Source: Yponomeuta sedellus (lineage: Eukaryota > Arthropoda > Insecta > Lepidoptera > Yponomeutidae). Taken from it: a DNA stretch of 64,000 bases. The stretch is from positions 16,767,944-16,831,943 of the forward strand of contig OW203740.1 of the NCBI GenBank assembly GCA_934045075.1, given 5' to 3'. Both the position numbers and the translations under genes were made by a program. The notes under the pieces were generated by a model that was given only the letters and a program-made list of their open reading frames with translations, did not search any database and was not told the DNA's origin. Shown here piece after piece: positions 53,501 through 64,000 of the stretch (position 1 is the first letter of the stretch; each line of letters starts with the position of its first letter).

Positions 53501-53913
53501 TTGACATCATATGGTTTGTGATTGGACGTTAATTCTTATTGAAATATATAAGAATACCACATAACTTAATATAGCGTCACACACGGTAGCTACAAAACAA
53601 AATTAATACGCCACAAAAGACATTCAGTGAATTCTTGTATCACTAAATATAAAGGCCAAGTCAAGACAATATATCACTAGACAACAAAGGGTAAATGAAA
53701 AATTATTGGCATTTTCTAGTTAGCTTGATATTGATACTCCGTAAGCTCTAGGTACAGTCGCGTGCACTAACATGTAAACCTTAGAACCTTGTCACATAAT
53801 GCTTTTCTAGCCTGATGTACAAGGCATTGACTATTCTGACTTTGACAAGTCACCGAAGTGCATAATATATTATGTTAGCGCGCTTGACGTACACATTTAA
53901 AGCACCCCAGGTA

Positions 53914-54294
53914 CGTTATTCGTTATCAACCCTTGTAAGTCCCCACTGCTGGGGCACGGGTCTCTTTCTGCGTCGCAGGAAGGTTAGGCCATACTCCACC
54001 GCGGGGGCCATTTTCGGGTTGGTGGAGGAATGTAAGACAGTGGCGGGCCTTACCGTCAGATGTTATCAAGCCACCCATAAGGCCTCTGACATGGCTTAAC
54101 GACTGCCATTATATGACAGCCGGCACCAAGGGTTTAACGTACTTTCCGAAGCATGGAAGCGCTCGGAAAAATGGCACTAGCGGTAGTCACGGGGCGCTCA
54201 CCCATCCTGTACCTGACCGCGCCTGTTGTTGCTTAACCAAGTGATTGATTCCAATTGATTCCAACCACTTGGTTCGCCTAGGCCACGAGCGCTT
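53914..54294 (-). mobile_element. 5S-rRNA-derived SINE with ~10-bp target-site duplication
   Basis: ACCCCAGGTA (53904-53913) and ACCACAGGTA (54295-54304) flank it with one mismatch. Minus strand reads GAACCAAGTGGTTGG with a local duplication of GATTCCAATT, then the 5S-like GTTAAGCAACAACAGGCGCG and GTCAGGTACAGGATGGGTGA. The 3' end is AAGGGTTGATAACGAATAAC. Confidence 0.9.
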
Positions 54295-54511
54295 ACCACA
54301 GGTATAGTACGATTAAAATCAGTTAACGATTCGGCCAACCTCGGTAATTGTCGTGAATCCCTCATCTCTCATCCCTCATCTTATTGAATACAATACAAGA
54401 ACGATATGAGCAACAAAACCTCCTTTGAAGCTCTAAACTAAGACAACCGAATCGGTAACAGATTTTAATCGTATTGTACATCTTGTAATATAATAAAAAT
54501 CTCGTCTACAG

Positions 54512-54976
54512 TCTGTTAGCTTTTAGAATATAACTCGGCTACTATCGGATAGAATCGGATATATTCGTGTAATAGAAATATCGGAACTAATATGACACCT
54601 AACATTACATAACTTTTCGAAATAGTGAAGAAAAGTTTTATACAGAGCAGGGAGTAGTATTACACTTGTGTGCTTTCGGCGTAAACCGAAGCCTACTCTA
54701 GTGCCCGAGGTATATCGACGGCCTCGGTGGCGCAGCGGTTTGGCAAGCTGACTGTAAAACGGAAGGTCTCGGGTTCGATCCCCGGCCGGGTCAAACTAGG
54801 AAACGAACATTTCTAGTTTGTCTCGGGTCTTGGATGTTTTCTATGTATTTATTGTATTAAATCTATCGTCGAGTTAGCACCTGTAACACAAGTCATTTAG
54901 TTGTACTTCGTATAGGGCTAACGAGATCTGTGTAATATGTCCATGAATATTTATATATTCTAACAGCTAACAGACT
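54512..54976. mobile_element. Mariner-like MITE carrying a family B SINE
   Basis: CAGTCTGTTAGCTTTTAGAA at the left end and the reverse complement of TTCTAACAGCTAACAGACTG at the right end match with one difference, and both are flanked by TA (54510-54511 and 54977-54978). About 225 bp belongs to the MITE; the rest is the SINE at 54717-54955. A second, reversed and truncated copy is at 55534-55725. Confidence 0.85.
54717..54955 (+). mobile_element. tRNA-derived SINE, family B, nested in a MITE
   Basis: Head GCCTCGGTGGCGCAGCGGTT and box B GGGTTCGATCCCCGGCCGGG; end GTCCATGAATATTTA. A short TATAT at each edge may be the target-site duplication. Confidence 0.88.
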
Positions 54977-55188
54977 GTATCAGTGTTTGTTATCGAACTC
55001 CTCTGAAACGGCTTTACCGCTTTTATTTGTTTTCTTCATATATAACTGGTGGGGGTGAGAATAAATCGTAGGTTAATAAATATTGCAAGACAACGTTTGC
55101 GGTGTCAGCTGCTAGTAAGAAAATAAGTTTGGATTCGTCACCCAAAACGGTTAAGTAGATTTAACAACATAAGTTAAACATCTCCTAA

Positions 55189-55454
55189 GATTTAACTGCG
55201 AATTAGATACTCGAGGCTGCAAGTGATGCAAATTACTTCAGCCAGATGTCGCTGCCTGTACGTAATACAGTGAATATTGTATAGAGGTTCGAAATTTCAC
55301 TAATGCCGGTGAGTCGCCCATTAGCTTAGTTGGAAAGAGCGCTGCCGCCAATAGGAAGAGGTCCCGGGTTCGAATCCCGGCATGGGTGGAATTTTTAGCC
55401 TCTAAATAGGTTTTTAAAGTCGTCCTTAGCACGGGTTAATGCATTAAAAATATT
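55189..55454 (+). mobile_element. SINE-L monomer with 12-bp target-site duplication
   Basis: AACATCTCCTAA flanks it at 55177-55188 and 55455-55466. The tRNA-like core is CCCATTAGCTTAGTTGGAAA and GGGTTCGAATCCCGGC; a B-box-like GAGGTTCGAAATTTCAC lies ~45 bp upstream of it. It ends TTAGCACGGGTTAATGCATT and AAAAATATT. Confidence 0.92.
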
Positions 55455-55533
55455 AACATCTCCTAAAGGGTCACAAAAACTCATGCTCGCTGTGTAACAT
55501 GTTAATGTGACACACCTCGTAACGTTGGTCAGT

Positions 55534-55725
55534 ACAGTCTGTTAGCTTTTAGAATATTCCTCGGGATCTAGAGTAGGCTTCGGTTTTTGCCGAAAGCACA
55601 CGAGTGTAATACTACTTCCTGCTCTGTAGAAAACTTTTCTTCGCTATTTTGAAAAGTTATGTGAAATTAAGTGCCATATTAGTTCCGATATTTCTATTAC
55701 ACGAATATATCCGATTCTATTTATT
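55534..55725. mobile_element. Mariner-like MITE, second copy, truncated
   Basis: CAGTCTGTTAGCTTTTAGAA start preceded by TA, then GAGTAGGCTTCGGTTTTTGC, TTTCTATTACACGAATATAT and CCGATTCTA. It is the reverse complement of 54545-54716 and lacks the other end. Confidence 0.85.
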
Positions 55726-56390
55726 TAATATTGGAACGACTAACAGTACATAACAAAGAGTAACAAAAATATTAAACATACAGAAGGCCAATTATAAGTC
55801 TCCACTTATAGAAAAAAATTAAGCACTCAATTAAGCTCTTAAAGCAAAAATCCATTGACTGTTTGAAACGCTACATTAATGCTTTTAAAAAATCCGGACT
55901 GTAAATAATTTTATGTATTGCTATCAAATGTAGGTTTAAAGTTCGGTAAAGTCTATCAACTTAGTCCTTGGTTAAGAATAACTATCACATGTTCATGGCT
56001 AAAATTTATTCAAACCAAGTTGGATTGGATATTGAACTTAAATGAAAATACAATTTACTTTTGACGGACCTTTTAAAAGCAGTTCTATAAGTCAATTTCC
56101 ATATTTACCTCTTTCTATTCCAACTTTTGGCTTGTGCCGAAAATAAATAGAGAGTCCTTATTAAAGTTACATAATCACGGAAAGTTTTAAATGGTGGATT
56201 CTACCGCAAAATATTTTACTGTCTAATTAAACATTTGATAAATTATAAATTGCATAAAAGCAGTTTTTGATATGCATTCTTGTCGTCAACACTGTTTACA
56301 TATTCATAAATGAATTCGTAAAATCACGTGTATTTTTATTTATTAGATTAAATATGAGTTTGAATACGAGATTAAATATGAACACGCTTT
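55726..56390. other. No recognised feature
   Basis: A+T-rich, unassigned. Confidence 0.45.
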
Positions 56391-56391
56391 A

Positions 56392-56460
56392 GGCAGATAG
56401 ATAGAGAACACTTTATTGTACATAAAAATGGATATTACACAGACAATAGTTCCGATCATT
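56392..56460 (-). repeat. (GATA)n-tailed LINE end, fragment
   Basis: GATAGATAGAGAACACTTTA, TTGTACATAAAAATGGATAT: the 3'-most part in minus orientation, with TTTATT as the complement of AATAAA. Confidence 0.75.
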
Positions 56461-56604
56461 CCGATCAGGATCATTTTTGCTTTACACCAGGACCGCGGGT
56501 TGCCAAAAAATTATGGCTGATTTTGCTAACGCTACCTACCCCAAAAGGTTGGTCTGAATTGGTTGCGACTACTTTCCTCCGAGTCACATTGGCAACGCTG
56601 TGTA

Positions 56605-56730
56605 AAGATAGATAGATAGAGAATACTTTATTGTACATAAAAAAGGAAATTACACAGATATTTCTTAACCTAAGAGTACAGACGGCAGCCTTATCACGAA
56701 AAGTGATCTCTTCCAGACAACCTTTGGATG
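56605..56730 (-). repeat. (GATA)n-tailed LINE 3' end
   Basis: GATAGATAGATAGAGAATAC, TTTATTGTACATAAAAAAGG, TTCTTAACCTAAGAGTACAG, GCCTTATCACGAAAAGTGAT, TCTTCCAGACAACC. On the minus strand it carries AATAAA shortly before a (CTAT)n tail. Copies: 62832-62950, 56392-56460, and inside 52083-52624. Confidence 0.8.
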
Positions 56731-56875
56731 GACTGGAGCAATTTATTGGAGAAGGAAGTAGATGTACTTATAAATCAAAATATTTCAGATAAATTTGAAT
56801 AAAATATGCTTAATTAAGAAATTAATTATACTATATCGATACGTATATCGAGTTATAGCGAGTTTAAAACTACGA

Positions 56876-56916
56876 TTTTGGACCCGCCGACCTGACGTCA
56901 GGATGGCGGGCTCAAA
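56876..56916. promoter_or_regulatory. Palindrome centred on a TGACGTCA (CRE) site
   Basis: TTTTG..CCCGCC..CCTGACGTCAGG..GGCGGG..CAAAA is symmetrical about 56896, with two 2-base mismatches per arm. TGACGTCA is the full CREB/ATF recognition palindrome. The symmetry might also come from a foldback element; no promoter is visible nearby. Confidence 0.4.
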
Positions 56917-57127
56917 ATTTGTGTAGGTCATTCCAGAGGATATAGCCATAATCTATCAAGGTGCTTCGGAGTGCTGACTTAGCCCCACTAACGAAAAAAA
57001 CATGAGAAATTTTAACAACTGTGACAATAATTTTTAGAACCTACGTTAAGTTTCATCTACTTACATTTAGCAGGCTTATAGCGGTTACACTTTCATTAAA
57101 GCTTACTTGTTGTAACCACCAAAAAGA

Positions 57128-57226
57128 TTAGCCTATATATGTCACACTTCAGGATACAAGCCTTCTCCCAAAAAGAGAGAGTAGGGGCATAATAACCATA
57201 ATTTCTAGCGCTGAGCTGTGAATATA
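57128..57226 (+). repeat. Decayed SINE-like fragment
   Basis: CCTTCTCCCAAAAAGAGAGA resembles the CCTTCTCTCAGAGAGAGAGT block of 25167-25345, in similar order with the preceding TATAT..TCACACTTCAGG. Confidence 0.4.
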
Positions 57227-57234
57227 ACGAGATT

Positions 57235-57507
57235 ATATTCTTTTTAATGTACTACCGTGCTAAGGATAATTTTAAAAACCTATTTAGAGGCTAAAAATTC
57301 CACCCATGCCGGGATTCAAACCCGCGACCTCTGGCTATTCGCTCCGCGCCAGCGCTCTTCCAACTGAACTAATGGGTGACTCACCGGCATCAGTGAAATT
57401 TCGAACCTCTTTACAATACTCTCTGTATTGCAGGCACCTACATCTGGCTGAAGTAATTTGCATCACTTGCAGCCCCGAGTACTTACTTTACACTTAGGTT
57501 TTACATT
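57235..57507 (-). mobile_element. SINE-L monomer with 8-bp target-site duplication
   Basis: ACGAGATT flanks it at 57227-57234 and 57508-57515. In minus orientation the tRNA-like core is CCCATTAGTTCAGTTGGAAG and GGGTTTGAATCCCGGC. The 5' end starts near TAAAACCTAAGTGTAAAGTA, without the ~40-bp leader present inside the tetramer. Confidence 0.88.
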
Positions 57508-57515
57508 ACGAGATT

Positions 57516-57680
57516 GCAGTTTTCCTCACGATGTTTTCCTTAACCGTTAGCGCTATTACTACTATAACTTCACAAATATACATAACATAGAAAACAAGGT
57601 CATTGGTAAATGCCGGGACGTAAACCCACGACCTCCCGACTGAGAAGCCAGAGAGCTACCGCTCGGCTACAGCCGCTTCA
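57516..57680 (-). mobile_element. tRNA-derived SINE, family C
   Basis: On the minus strand: head GAAGCGGCTGTAGCCGAGCG (box A), GGGTTTACGTCCCGGC (box B), body CATTTACCAATGACCTTGTT, end CGGTTAAGGAAAACATCGTG and AGG. Fragments at 21898-22002 and 43803-43903. Confidence 0.78.
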
Positions 57681-57949
57681 TTTTACTTTGACCCATTTTA
57701 CAGAACACTGTATTAGGTACGACCCATTGATAGCTCTCAAACCCCATAAGTCTGACTTTAATTTTACGTGTTCTTGAGCTCCTAGCCTCATTTCAAGTAA
57801 TTTGATCGATTTTCCACTACGAAAAGGTACGCAGCGAATTTCAAAACAGCTGAGTCATGCATGTTTCATATTTATTCATGAATACATTCGGCAGTAAAAG
57901 TACAAACTGTTTTGATTCCCTAAGTCTTATAAAAAGTCTGTAAGATTTA

Positions 57950-58188
57950 TAAATATTCATGGAATTATTACACAGATGTCGTCAGCCCCAAAACTAAGTA
58001 CAACAAAATGACTTGTGTTACAGGTGCTAACTCGACGGTAAATTCAACACAATAAATAAAAAGATAACATCCAAGACCCGAGACAAACTAGAAAAGTTCG
58101 TTTAATAGTTTGACCCGGCCGGGGATCGAACCCGAGACCTTTGGTTTTACATTCAGCTTGCCAAACCGCTGCGCTACCGAGGTCGTCA
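57950..58188 (-). mobile_element. tRNA-derived SINE, family B
   Basis: Minus strand: ACCTCGGTAGCGCAGCGGTT, GGGTTCGATCCCCGGCCGGG, ending ATGAATATTTATAAAT. Full length relative to the copies at 9126 and 54717. Confidence 0.88.
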
Positions 58189-58326
58189 ATAAAATTTAAA
58201 AAGTCAATTCTGTACGCAGCGAACGCTGCATCTTAGGGTGGCCATGATTATTTTGACTATGGAATGCTTGTGGTGTAAATTCTGACACGTCTCGTATATA
58301 ATAATTTAGTCACGAAAGTAGATTAG

Positions 58327-58692
58327 GCCTCGAGCACGTGGCCTAATCGAACCGAGTGATTGGAATCAATCACTAGAGTTAGGCAACAATAGGCGTTTTC
58401 AGGTGCAAGATGAGTGACCAACCCATGTCTCCCCCTAGTGGCATTTTTTCCGAGTGCTTCCGTGCTTCGCAAGGTAAGTTAAGCCGTTGGTGCCGGCGGT
58501 CATGTAATAGCGGTCGTTAAGCTATGTCAGAGGCCGCTTGGTCAGCTTGATCACTTCTGACAGTAAGGCCCGCCACTGTCTTACAATCCTCCACCAAACC
58601 GGACTTGGCCCCCGTGGTGGAGTGTGACCTAACCTTCCTGCGATGCAGGAAGAGACCCGTGCCTCAGCAGTGGGGGCATACAAGGGTTGATA
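58327..58692 (+). mobile_element. 5S-rRNA-derived SINE, near full length
   Basis: TGGCCTAATCGAACCGAGTG head; the 5S-like region is mutated (AGGCAACAATAGGCGTTTTC, GGTGCAAGATGAGTGACC); body and end AGTGGGGGCATACAAGGGTT. An older copy. Confidence 0.88.
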
Positions 58693-58699
58693 TCCACGA

Positions 58700-59000
58700 G
58701 CGTATAATGTTCTTGCCTTGACTAGTTTGACTACTACTTTTAACTTCTATTAGAAAACTGTTATAAGTCACGTCATAAAATAATAAAAAATCACCTACGA
58801 CCAGTTGGCTAAGAGTGACTAGCTGTGACATCATGATATGTATGTACTCGTATGTATGTCCAAAAAATTTCGAATAATATTAACAAAGGAATTTTTCAAT
58901 GATACGCGATACTCATACAAAGTTATACCTCGGCAACTGTAACGCTACCGAAACGTCGGGAAATAAAGTTATTCCGTTTTAATGAATAATCACGATTAAT
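58700..59000. other. Mostly unrecognised
   Basis: CGCTACCGAAACGTCGGGAA and ATAAAG near 58940-58970 resemble a common lepidopteran LINE 3' scrap. Otherwise nothing. Confidence 0.35.
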
Positions 59001-59019
59001 AGTAGATTGTTAACCAAGG

Positions 59020-59110
59020 GCTGTATGACATCAATTGCACATGAGGTTTTTGGCGCCCGAGCACAGCGAGGACGCTAATTAGCCCGAGTATGCAATTGAT
59101 GCTTACAACA
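59020..59110. repeat. Small foldback: CATCAATTGCA arms around GCCCGAG blocks
   Basis: CATCAATTGCA (about 59029) and TGCAATTGATG (about 59091) are exact inverted copies. The interior has CGCCCGAGCACAGCGAGG and AGCCCGAGT. Similar GCTCGGG-type centres occur in the foldback at 15063-15198. Confidence 0.6.
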
Positions 59111-59119
59111 CTCTGCTTT

Positions 59120-60175
59120 ACATATCGATTGTGAGGTAAGTTAAAAAACAAGAAAGCAGGTAGAATTTTTCGAACTGCAAAGAACTCCAAAACACGAAAA
59201 AAAATACTTTCGCGCCTAGCTAGTTGACTGACTTTTTTACTCTTCACGGTTTTATGGCACGAAAGCGCGTCAAATCGTGCTGGCCAGTTTGATTTTTAAA
59301 TCGATTTCAATTAACATACGATGTGACTGCGAAACAAATAGTTCGATATTTAAAATGAAATCTTCATAAATTCTAATATAAATTGTCTCGATTCCGATTC
59401 GATTATATAATCGATACCCAGAAAAAATATATTAACTTTTAATAAATATTCTTCTTGCAGTATGAGTATGACAGTTCTTTTTTCAAATTCCAAAACCTAT
59501 GCTGTAATGTTAACATTACATGGTATGTTTTGAAACCTATGCTGTAATGATATCCATACACACCGGTATTCAGGGAAGTAAGTGACTACTTACAGAGCAA
59601 GAGATATGTAAACCCGTTTAATATTTTATCAATCATTTTAAACTAAAGTTAAAATCCATTCTGATTGACAAATGTTATTTTCTATTGTAGTCTATTTAAA
59701 TGACAACTTTGCATATAGATAATATTGCATGCTAGGTTACAGTTAATGAAAATATTTGTACGCTTTTTCTATCAGAGTGTAGAGAACACAAATGTATTCA
59801 CCAAGTTATAATTATATCCACCTACACTCTACAAATAAACAAATTTGCATTTGTAAGCTAATAGAGCTTGAATTCATAGGAAAAAAAGTGACAACGAAAG
59901 GGAAATTGTGAGGCAATTGGGACAGCTGTGATGCATGCTGATTTTAGACCAATTTTACTACTACAATTAAGTGGTTTATCTAAGCGCTTATATCCCTATT
60001 ATTTTATACTTATTAAGATACTTAAAGTTACATGTGGCGATGTTGTGTGTGCATGCTTTAAACCACAACTTTGTGCATATATCACAGTATAACTAGTATA
60101 GTTATATCGTGTAAGATCTGTTTTGTACACCAAATAAGTAATTAAAATAAAATTGATTGTACAATCAATTTTAGT
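59120..60175. other. Unrecognised; short direct repeat near 59500
   Basis: AAACCTATGCTGTAATG occurs twice (about 59492 and 59533), the first followed by the palindrome GTAATGTTAACATTAC. No gene. Confidence 0.5.
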
Positions 60176-60191
60176 GTTACCATTGGAACTT

Positions 60192-60422
60192 CCGTGCTTC
60201 GCAAAGCTCGTCAAGCCTAGGTGCCGGTTGTCATGTAATGGCAGTCGTGAAGCCATGTCAGAGGCCTTATAGGCGGCTTGATAACTTCTGACAGTAAGGC
60301 CCGCCACTTTCTTACAATCCTCCACCAACCCGGACTTGGCCCCCGTGGTGGAGTATGGCCTAGCCTTCCTGCGATTCAGAAAGTGACCCGTGCTCCAGCA
60401 GTGGGGACATACAAGGGTTGAC
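60192..60422 (+). mobile_element. 5S-rRNA-derived SINE, 5'-truncated, with 13-bp target-site duplication
   Basis: ACCATTGGAACTT flanks it at 60179-60191 and 60423-60435. The copy begins at CCGTGCTTCGCAAAGC, so the whole 5S-like promoter is missing, and ends ACATACAAGGGTTGAC. Confidence 0.93.
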
Positions 60423-60435
60423 ACCATTGGAACTT

Positions 60436-62160
60436 TAGATGTACTTGTCTACGCCATCATAGAGTCTGTTTACGTCAACAGGAGGTTTCATTGTACATAT
60501 TGACATTCATTCTTCTCTTGTACTTTTGCAATGTCATTACCTATATATTTCTACATATTTTCTCGTTGGCAAATTGAGCCTTTTATTCCTTGTAAGGCTT
60601 AGACCAAGACGTTATAAACTATACATTCCACTTAATACCATCTCTCGACGTCCTTACCAGTACTAACTTGTTTTCAGTTGAGTGAAGTGACTTAAGTCAC
60701 AATATTTAGCATAGTGCATTTGTTGTCTATTAACAAGAACTTTTAATCTGTTTTCCCGAAATCGCCATAGCTCATTCCAGATTTTAATTTTCCCATTTTG
60801 ATGATAGCGTGGTCCCCCTGTACTAAGAAACTTTTTATAATTATTATTACCTATTTATAAGCTTCTCCAACAGTATTTTCACTTTTCATTTAAACACTAC
60901 TTGTTTTTTAGTATAATTCAGTGTGAAATGCCATTACAGGAGTATACAACTTTACCTGTTATTTGTACAACTGAAATTATGAAAAATGATTTGCGGAAAC
61001 CTGCGCGTATGTAAGAGTTGATACAGGAATTGTGTTAGTGTAATCATAAGGTTTGTATTCGCGTCATTCAAATATCCTATATTTGGTAGTATCTCAGTTC
61101 ACAACTTACCTAAAAAAGATAATTATGATCTTTTACGAAGGCAAACGACCATTGTTATTTAACTATACAGGGTCACTTCTAAAATTTAAAATTCCTGAAA
61201 CTTTTAAATATATTTTTAATGACTCGCGAAGCTCATACATTGTTTGAACGGGCTTAATTGCGATTATTTAATGTCAAAATTTTTTATATTTTGATATTTT
61301 TTGGTAATTTTTTTCACTCCCCAAACATAAACTCTAACTAGCGCATGTCTGAAACGTCACATTTAAACAATAAACCAGTTTCCTGAAACAATTTTATGCT
61401 TTTAAATTAAAAATTTTGCTCCTGTGAAAAAACACTTTAATAAAATTATTCTCGTATGTCACTAACCAATATTATCAGAGCATTTGACTTGATTGAACGA
61501 AACCAAAGTATAGCATCATGCTTTTTTACACATGTTTTAAACCCAACGGAACTCAACTGTGTAAAACTCGTCAGTCACGGAGCTTAATGTTTTTCTCACA
61601 TAGTAACACTCTAATGCACAGCTCTGCATCGCCCAAATACATGCAAAGCTCTGCATTGCCGCCTTAAAACTGGCCTGCTGATGTCACACCAATGGCTCTA
61701 GGGTCGCGTGCCAGACCTAAATTATTGTGTTTCGAGTTAGACCAAGGTCTGAACAATGCCGGTTGTCAGTCACCCAACGCGTTTCCGAGTGGAATAATTT
61801 ATCGCGACGAGTAGTTGAAGCATACCAGACTGACGGGCGCTGGCTGGAATTTCCCGGCTCTTTGTCTTCCAGGGAGTCGCACTAGTTGATTTTTCAATAC
61901 GTGTTACTGCTGTGCTCAAAACTGATGGTGGGTCTTTGAACGTGATACTGTAAAATTACACTGTCAGCTCTATTCTACAGTTGGACGCAACTAATTGTTT
62001 CGGTCCTGATGAGAGGGTTATAATGTGCAAAGAAATAGGATATGTTTATTTGGTTATATTTGATTATAGTACGGCACAATACCACTCATATCACTTGTAG
62101 ATAGCATCATATGTTAATAAGATAATAAGGAGACAAAAAGACATTATACACGTAGCCACA
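60436..62160. other. No recognised feature
   Basis: A+T-rich with a slightly G+C-richer part at 61660-61900. No exon, RNA gene or repeat family recognised. Confidence 0.4.
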
Positions 62161-62194
62161 ACAATTTGTCCATAAGTACACACTGACACGAACT

Positions 62195-62280
62195 CTCTCA
62201 CATAAACACACACACTCATATAAACAAACACACACACACACACACACAAACAAACAAACAAACACACACACGTATACACC
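62195..62280. repeat. (CA)n/(CAAA)n compound microsatellite
   Basis: Runs of CA interleaved with ACAA units. Cysteine/valine-rich open frames on the minus strand here are artefacts. Confidence 0.9.
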
Positions 62281-62831
62281 CTCATACACATTTGGCTAAG
62301 TTATTTATTCACAGCTATTTATATATTTTTTGTAATACCGTCTGAAATTAAACTCCTGAAATTAAAACCCTTTCAGTCCTGACCTTGAAAATATCAATAC
62401 AATTTATTGTTTTTTTTTTCATGTCGGGTCGAGAAGCCTAAAGCTATGGAAGAGCGGTGTCACCTAGTATAAAATGCTTGAAAGGTGACTCCTGCATGGG
62501 TAATGTGATGACACTAAATTGTAGCGCTAAATTGTCAGATTTTAGCAATTAATGTACTGGAAAGTCACAACACAGCCCATGGGCTTTTCACTTCATATAA
62601 TCACGTTTCTATAGAAATCTCAGATACAATATTAGTTCTGTCATATCTCACTAGGTGGCGTAAAATATATCAAGAATTTATAAAGTGGAATCACTGAGTT
62701 TTTGTGTAATGGCAACACTGAAGAAAAGAAAGGATGTTACAATCCGTTGTACGCATAACTTGATTAAATATAAACCAAATGTTTTCTAAAATTTTTATCA
62801 AAATAAATAACTACTTACTACACTGCAAATG

Positions 62832-62950
62832 CTAAAAAAATATAGATAGAGAACACTTAATTGTACATAGAAATGGAAATTATATTTCTTAACCTAAGAG
62901 TACAGACGGCGGCCTTATCACTAAAAGTGATCTCATCCAGACAATCTTTT
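62832..62950 (-). repeat. (GATA)n-tailed LINE 3' end
   Basis: TAGATAGAGAACACTTAATT, GTACATAGAAATGGAAATTA, TTCTTAACCTAAGAGTACAG, GCCTTATCACTAAAAGTGAT: same family and orientation as 56605-56730. Confidence 0.8.
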
Positions 62951-64000
62951 ATGAATATATTTTATGAAAAATCTCTAAAATTCTGAACCTATTAAAAATA
63001 ACATCGCATTTACTATATAATGAAGGAAATCAGAAACAGAACGTCGGCGTCATGTCGTTGTTAACAGTGAGTGTCGCTCATTCCACCCACAAACACAAAC
63101 GTGAATCTACTTTTCGAATTTCGATGTTTTCGTGGGTTTTGAAACATCTACCTCAGCTTTGCCCCCGGACTTCGACGATTCTGCATTTATTCTCACGACC
63201 TCAGACGATTTATAATTTGTGCCGACTATGACGATTTATAATTTGTTAATTACAAATCTACTTTATTAATTTCAGAAAACCTTGGATTATAAGTATTAGG
63301 GTACCTACTGCTAGCTAAACACGAATTACTTTTATAGCTATAGGTATATTGTATTAGAGAAAAGTTCTATCACAACTCACAAGATGGCGCTAGCACGTAC
63401 GGGAGACTGATATCTCTATTCTCAGCTATATAATGTGCTCTGTACGCGTGCTTAGCGTCATCCTGGCTGGCCTGGACTGGAAGTCACGACTTTTGACCTT
63501 TAAAACGCGCGACTAGCGTATTCATAGTACCCCTGTAGTTACTATGTACCGTAAAACAAGGAAACTAACGGAAATAACAATTTTGCATTTAATCAAATAT
63601 TGTACTGTACACTTTATGCCAATTTTTAATATTCCTCGCAGTAGGTGACATATGTTATGTTCTACAATTGTACACAACATTATTTATTCTCTAAGACTGA
63701 TCATACGTAATGTACTGATACTTTTTTTATTATAGCTGGCTGGCGCAGCCGTCCAGTCAAGTTTGAATTGTTTTATAGGAAATTATACGTTCTGGTTAGA
63801 TGCCAGTCATGTTAAGACTCGCAGCTAGGCTAGAGCTTCGATGAAAAAAGATAATAAAAATAAAGTATTATTTCTAATTTAGTGTTTCAATCAGTAGATC
63901 GCTACAATACACACTACCAGTAAATTTAACAGTGGACAGTGCCTGGGGTTTCAATGGCAATTTACGTACATTATATTCTACAGGTTGCACACAAGATGAT
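62951..64000. other. No recognised feature
   Basis: Unassigned. The patch at 63430-63530 is somewhat richer in G+C. No gene. Confidence 0.4.

Noticed and set aside
59999..60427. 142-codon minus-strand frame
   Set aside because: Its N-terminal part (LVCPHCW..TG.FL.RRK) is the 5S-SINE read antisense; the same peptide pattern appears from other SINE copies (38837-39250, 46320-46502, 53872-54099).
62091..62291. Cysteine/valine-rich 60-66-codon frames resembling small secreted peptides
   Set aside because: They read through a (CA)n/(CAAA)n microsatellite; composition follows the repeat.

Overview
The window is eukaryotic nuclear DNA, almost certainly from a moth or butterfly (Lepidoptera). It is A+T-rich and has no convincing host protein-coding exon, rRNA gene or functional tRNA gene. 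What it does hold is a dense, layered set of retroposons, MITEs, foldback elements and satellites of lepidopteran type: RTE-like LINE ends coding ..GEAYVQQW.. and tailed with GAAGAAG; 5S-rRNA-derived and tRNA-derived SINEs; and retroposon ends tailed with (TATC)n. The open reading frames visible in it are microsatellite translations, readings across SINEs, or decayed reverse-transcriptase C-termini. The likeliest context is a large intron or an intergenic region.

Layout. 1-8 kb: a LINE remnant, two low-copy tandem repeats (1.4-2.1 and 5.5-6.2 kb), a candidate TATA promoter at 3.35 kb and a Tc1/mariner-like MITE at 7.7 kb. 8-20 kb: many retroposon ends, a satellite of about 220 bp (12.65-14.5 kb), a decayed Jockey/CR1-type reverse transcriptase with a YADD motif (14.5-15.9 kb), four copies of a LINE whose 3' tail is (TGTA)n, and foldback DNA at 18.5-19.5 kb. 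20-35 kb: sparser, with RTE-like ends, 5S SINEs, small hairpins and a (TA)n tract. 35.7-36.9 kb: four indistinguishable 308-bp units of a tRNA-derived SINE, head to tail, bounded by one perfect 11-bp target-site duplication. 38-48 kb: 5S SINEs, one split by a MITE, and a MITE with perfect 17-bp terminal inverted repeats. 48-61 kb: more of the same SINEs, including a dimer, LINE C-termini, and a mariner-like MITE carrying a SINE. 61-64 kb: mostly unique sequence.

How the parts relate. Three retroposon groups dominate: (a) about 15 copies of a SINE with a 5S-rRNA-like internal promoter; (b) a tRNA-derived SINE of about 308 bp (called SINE-L here) found as monomers, a dimer, a tetramer and a palindrome; (c) RTE-like LINE ends. 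Several insertions have intact target-site duplications (10.85, 11.23, 19.24, 31.94, 35.7, 38.06, 44.4, 46.1, 55.2 and 60.2 kb), so their boundaries can be placed to the base.

The strongest leads are the tetrameric SINE with a single target-site duplication, the palindromic SINE with a single target-site duplication, and proof from a target-site duplication that a long (TGTA)n microsatellite was inserted as the tail of a LINE. Family names here are descriptive unless stated otherwise; no database search was possible.
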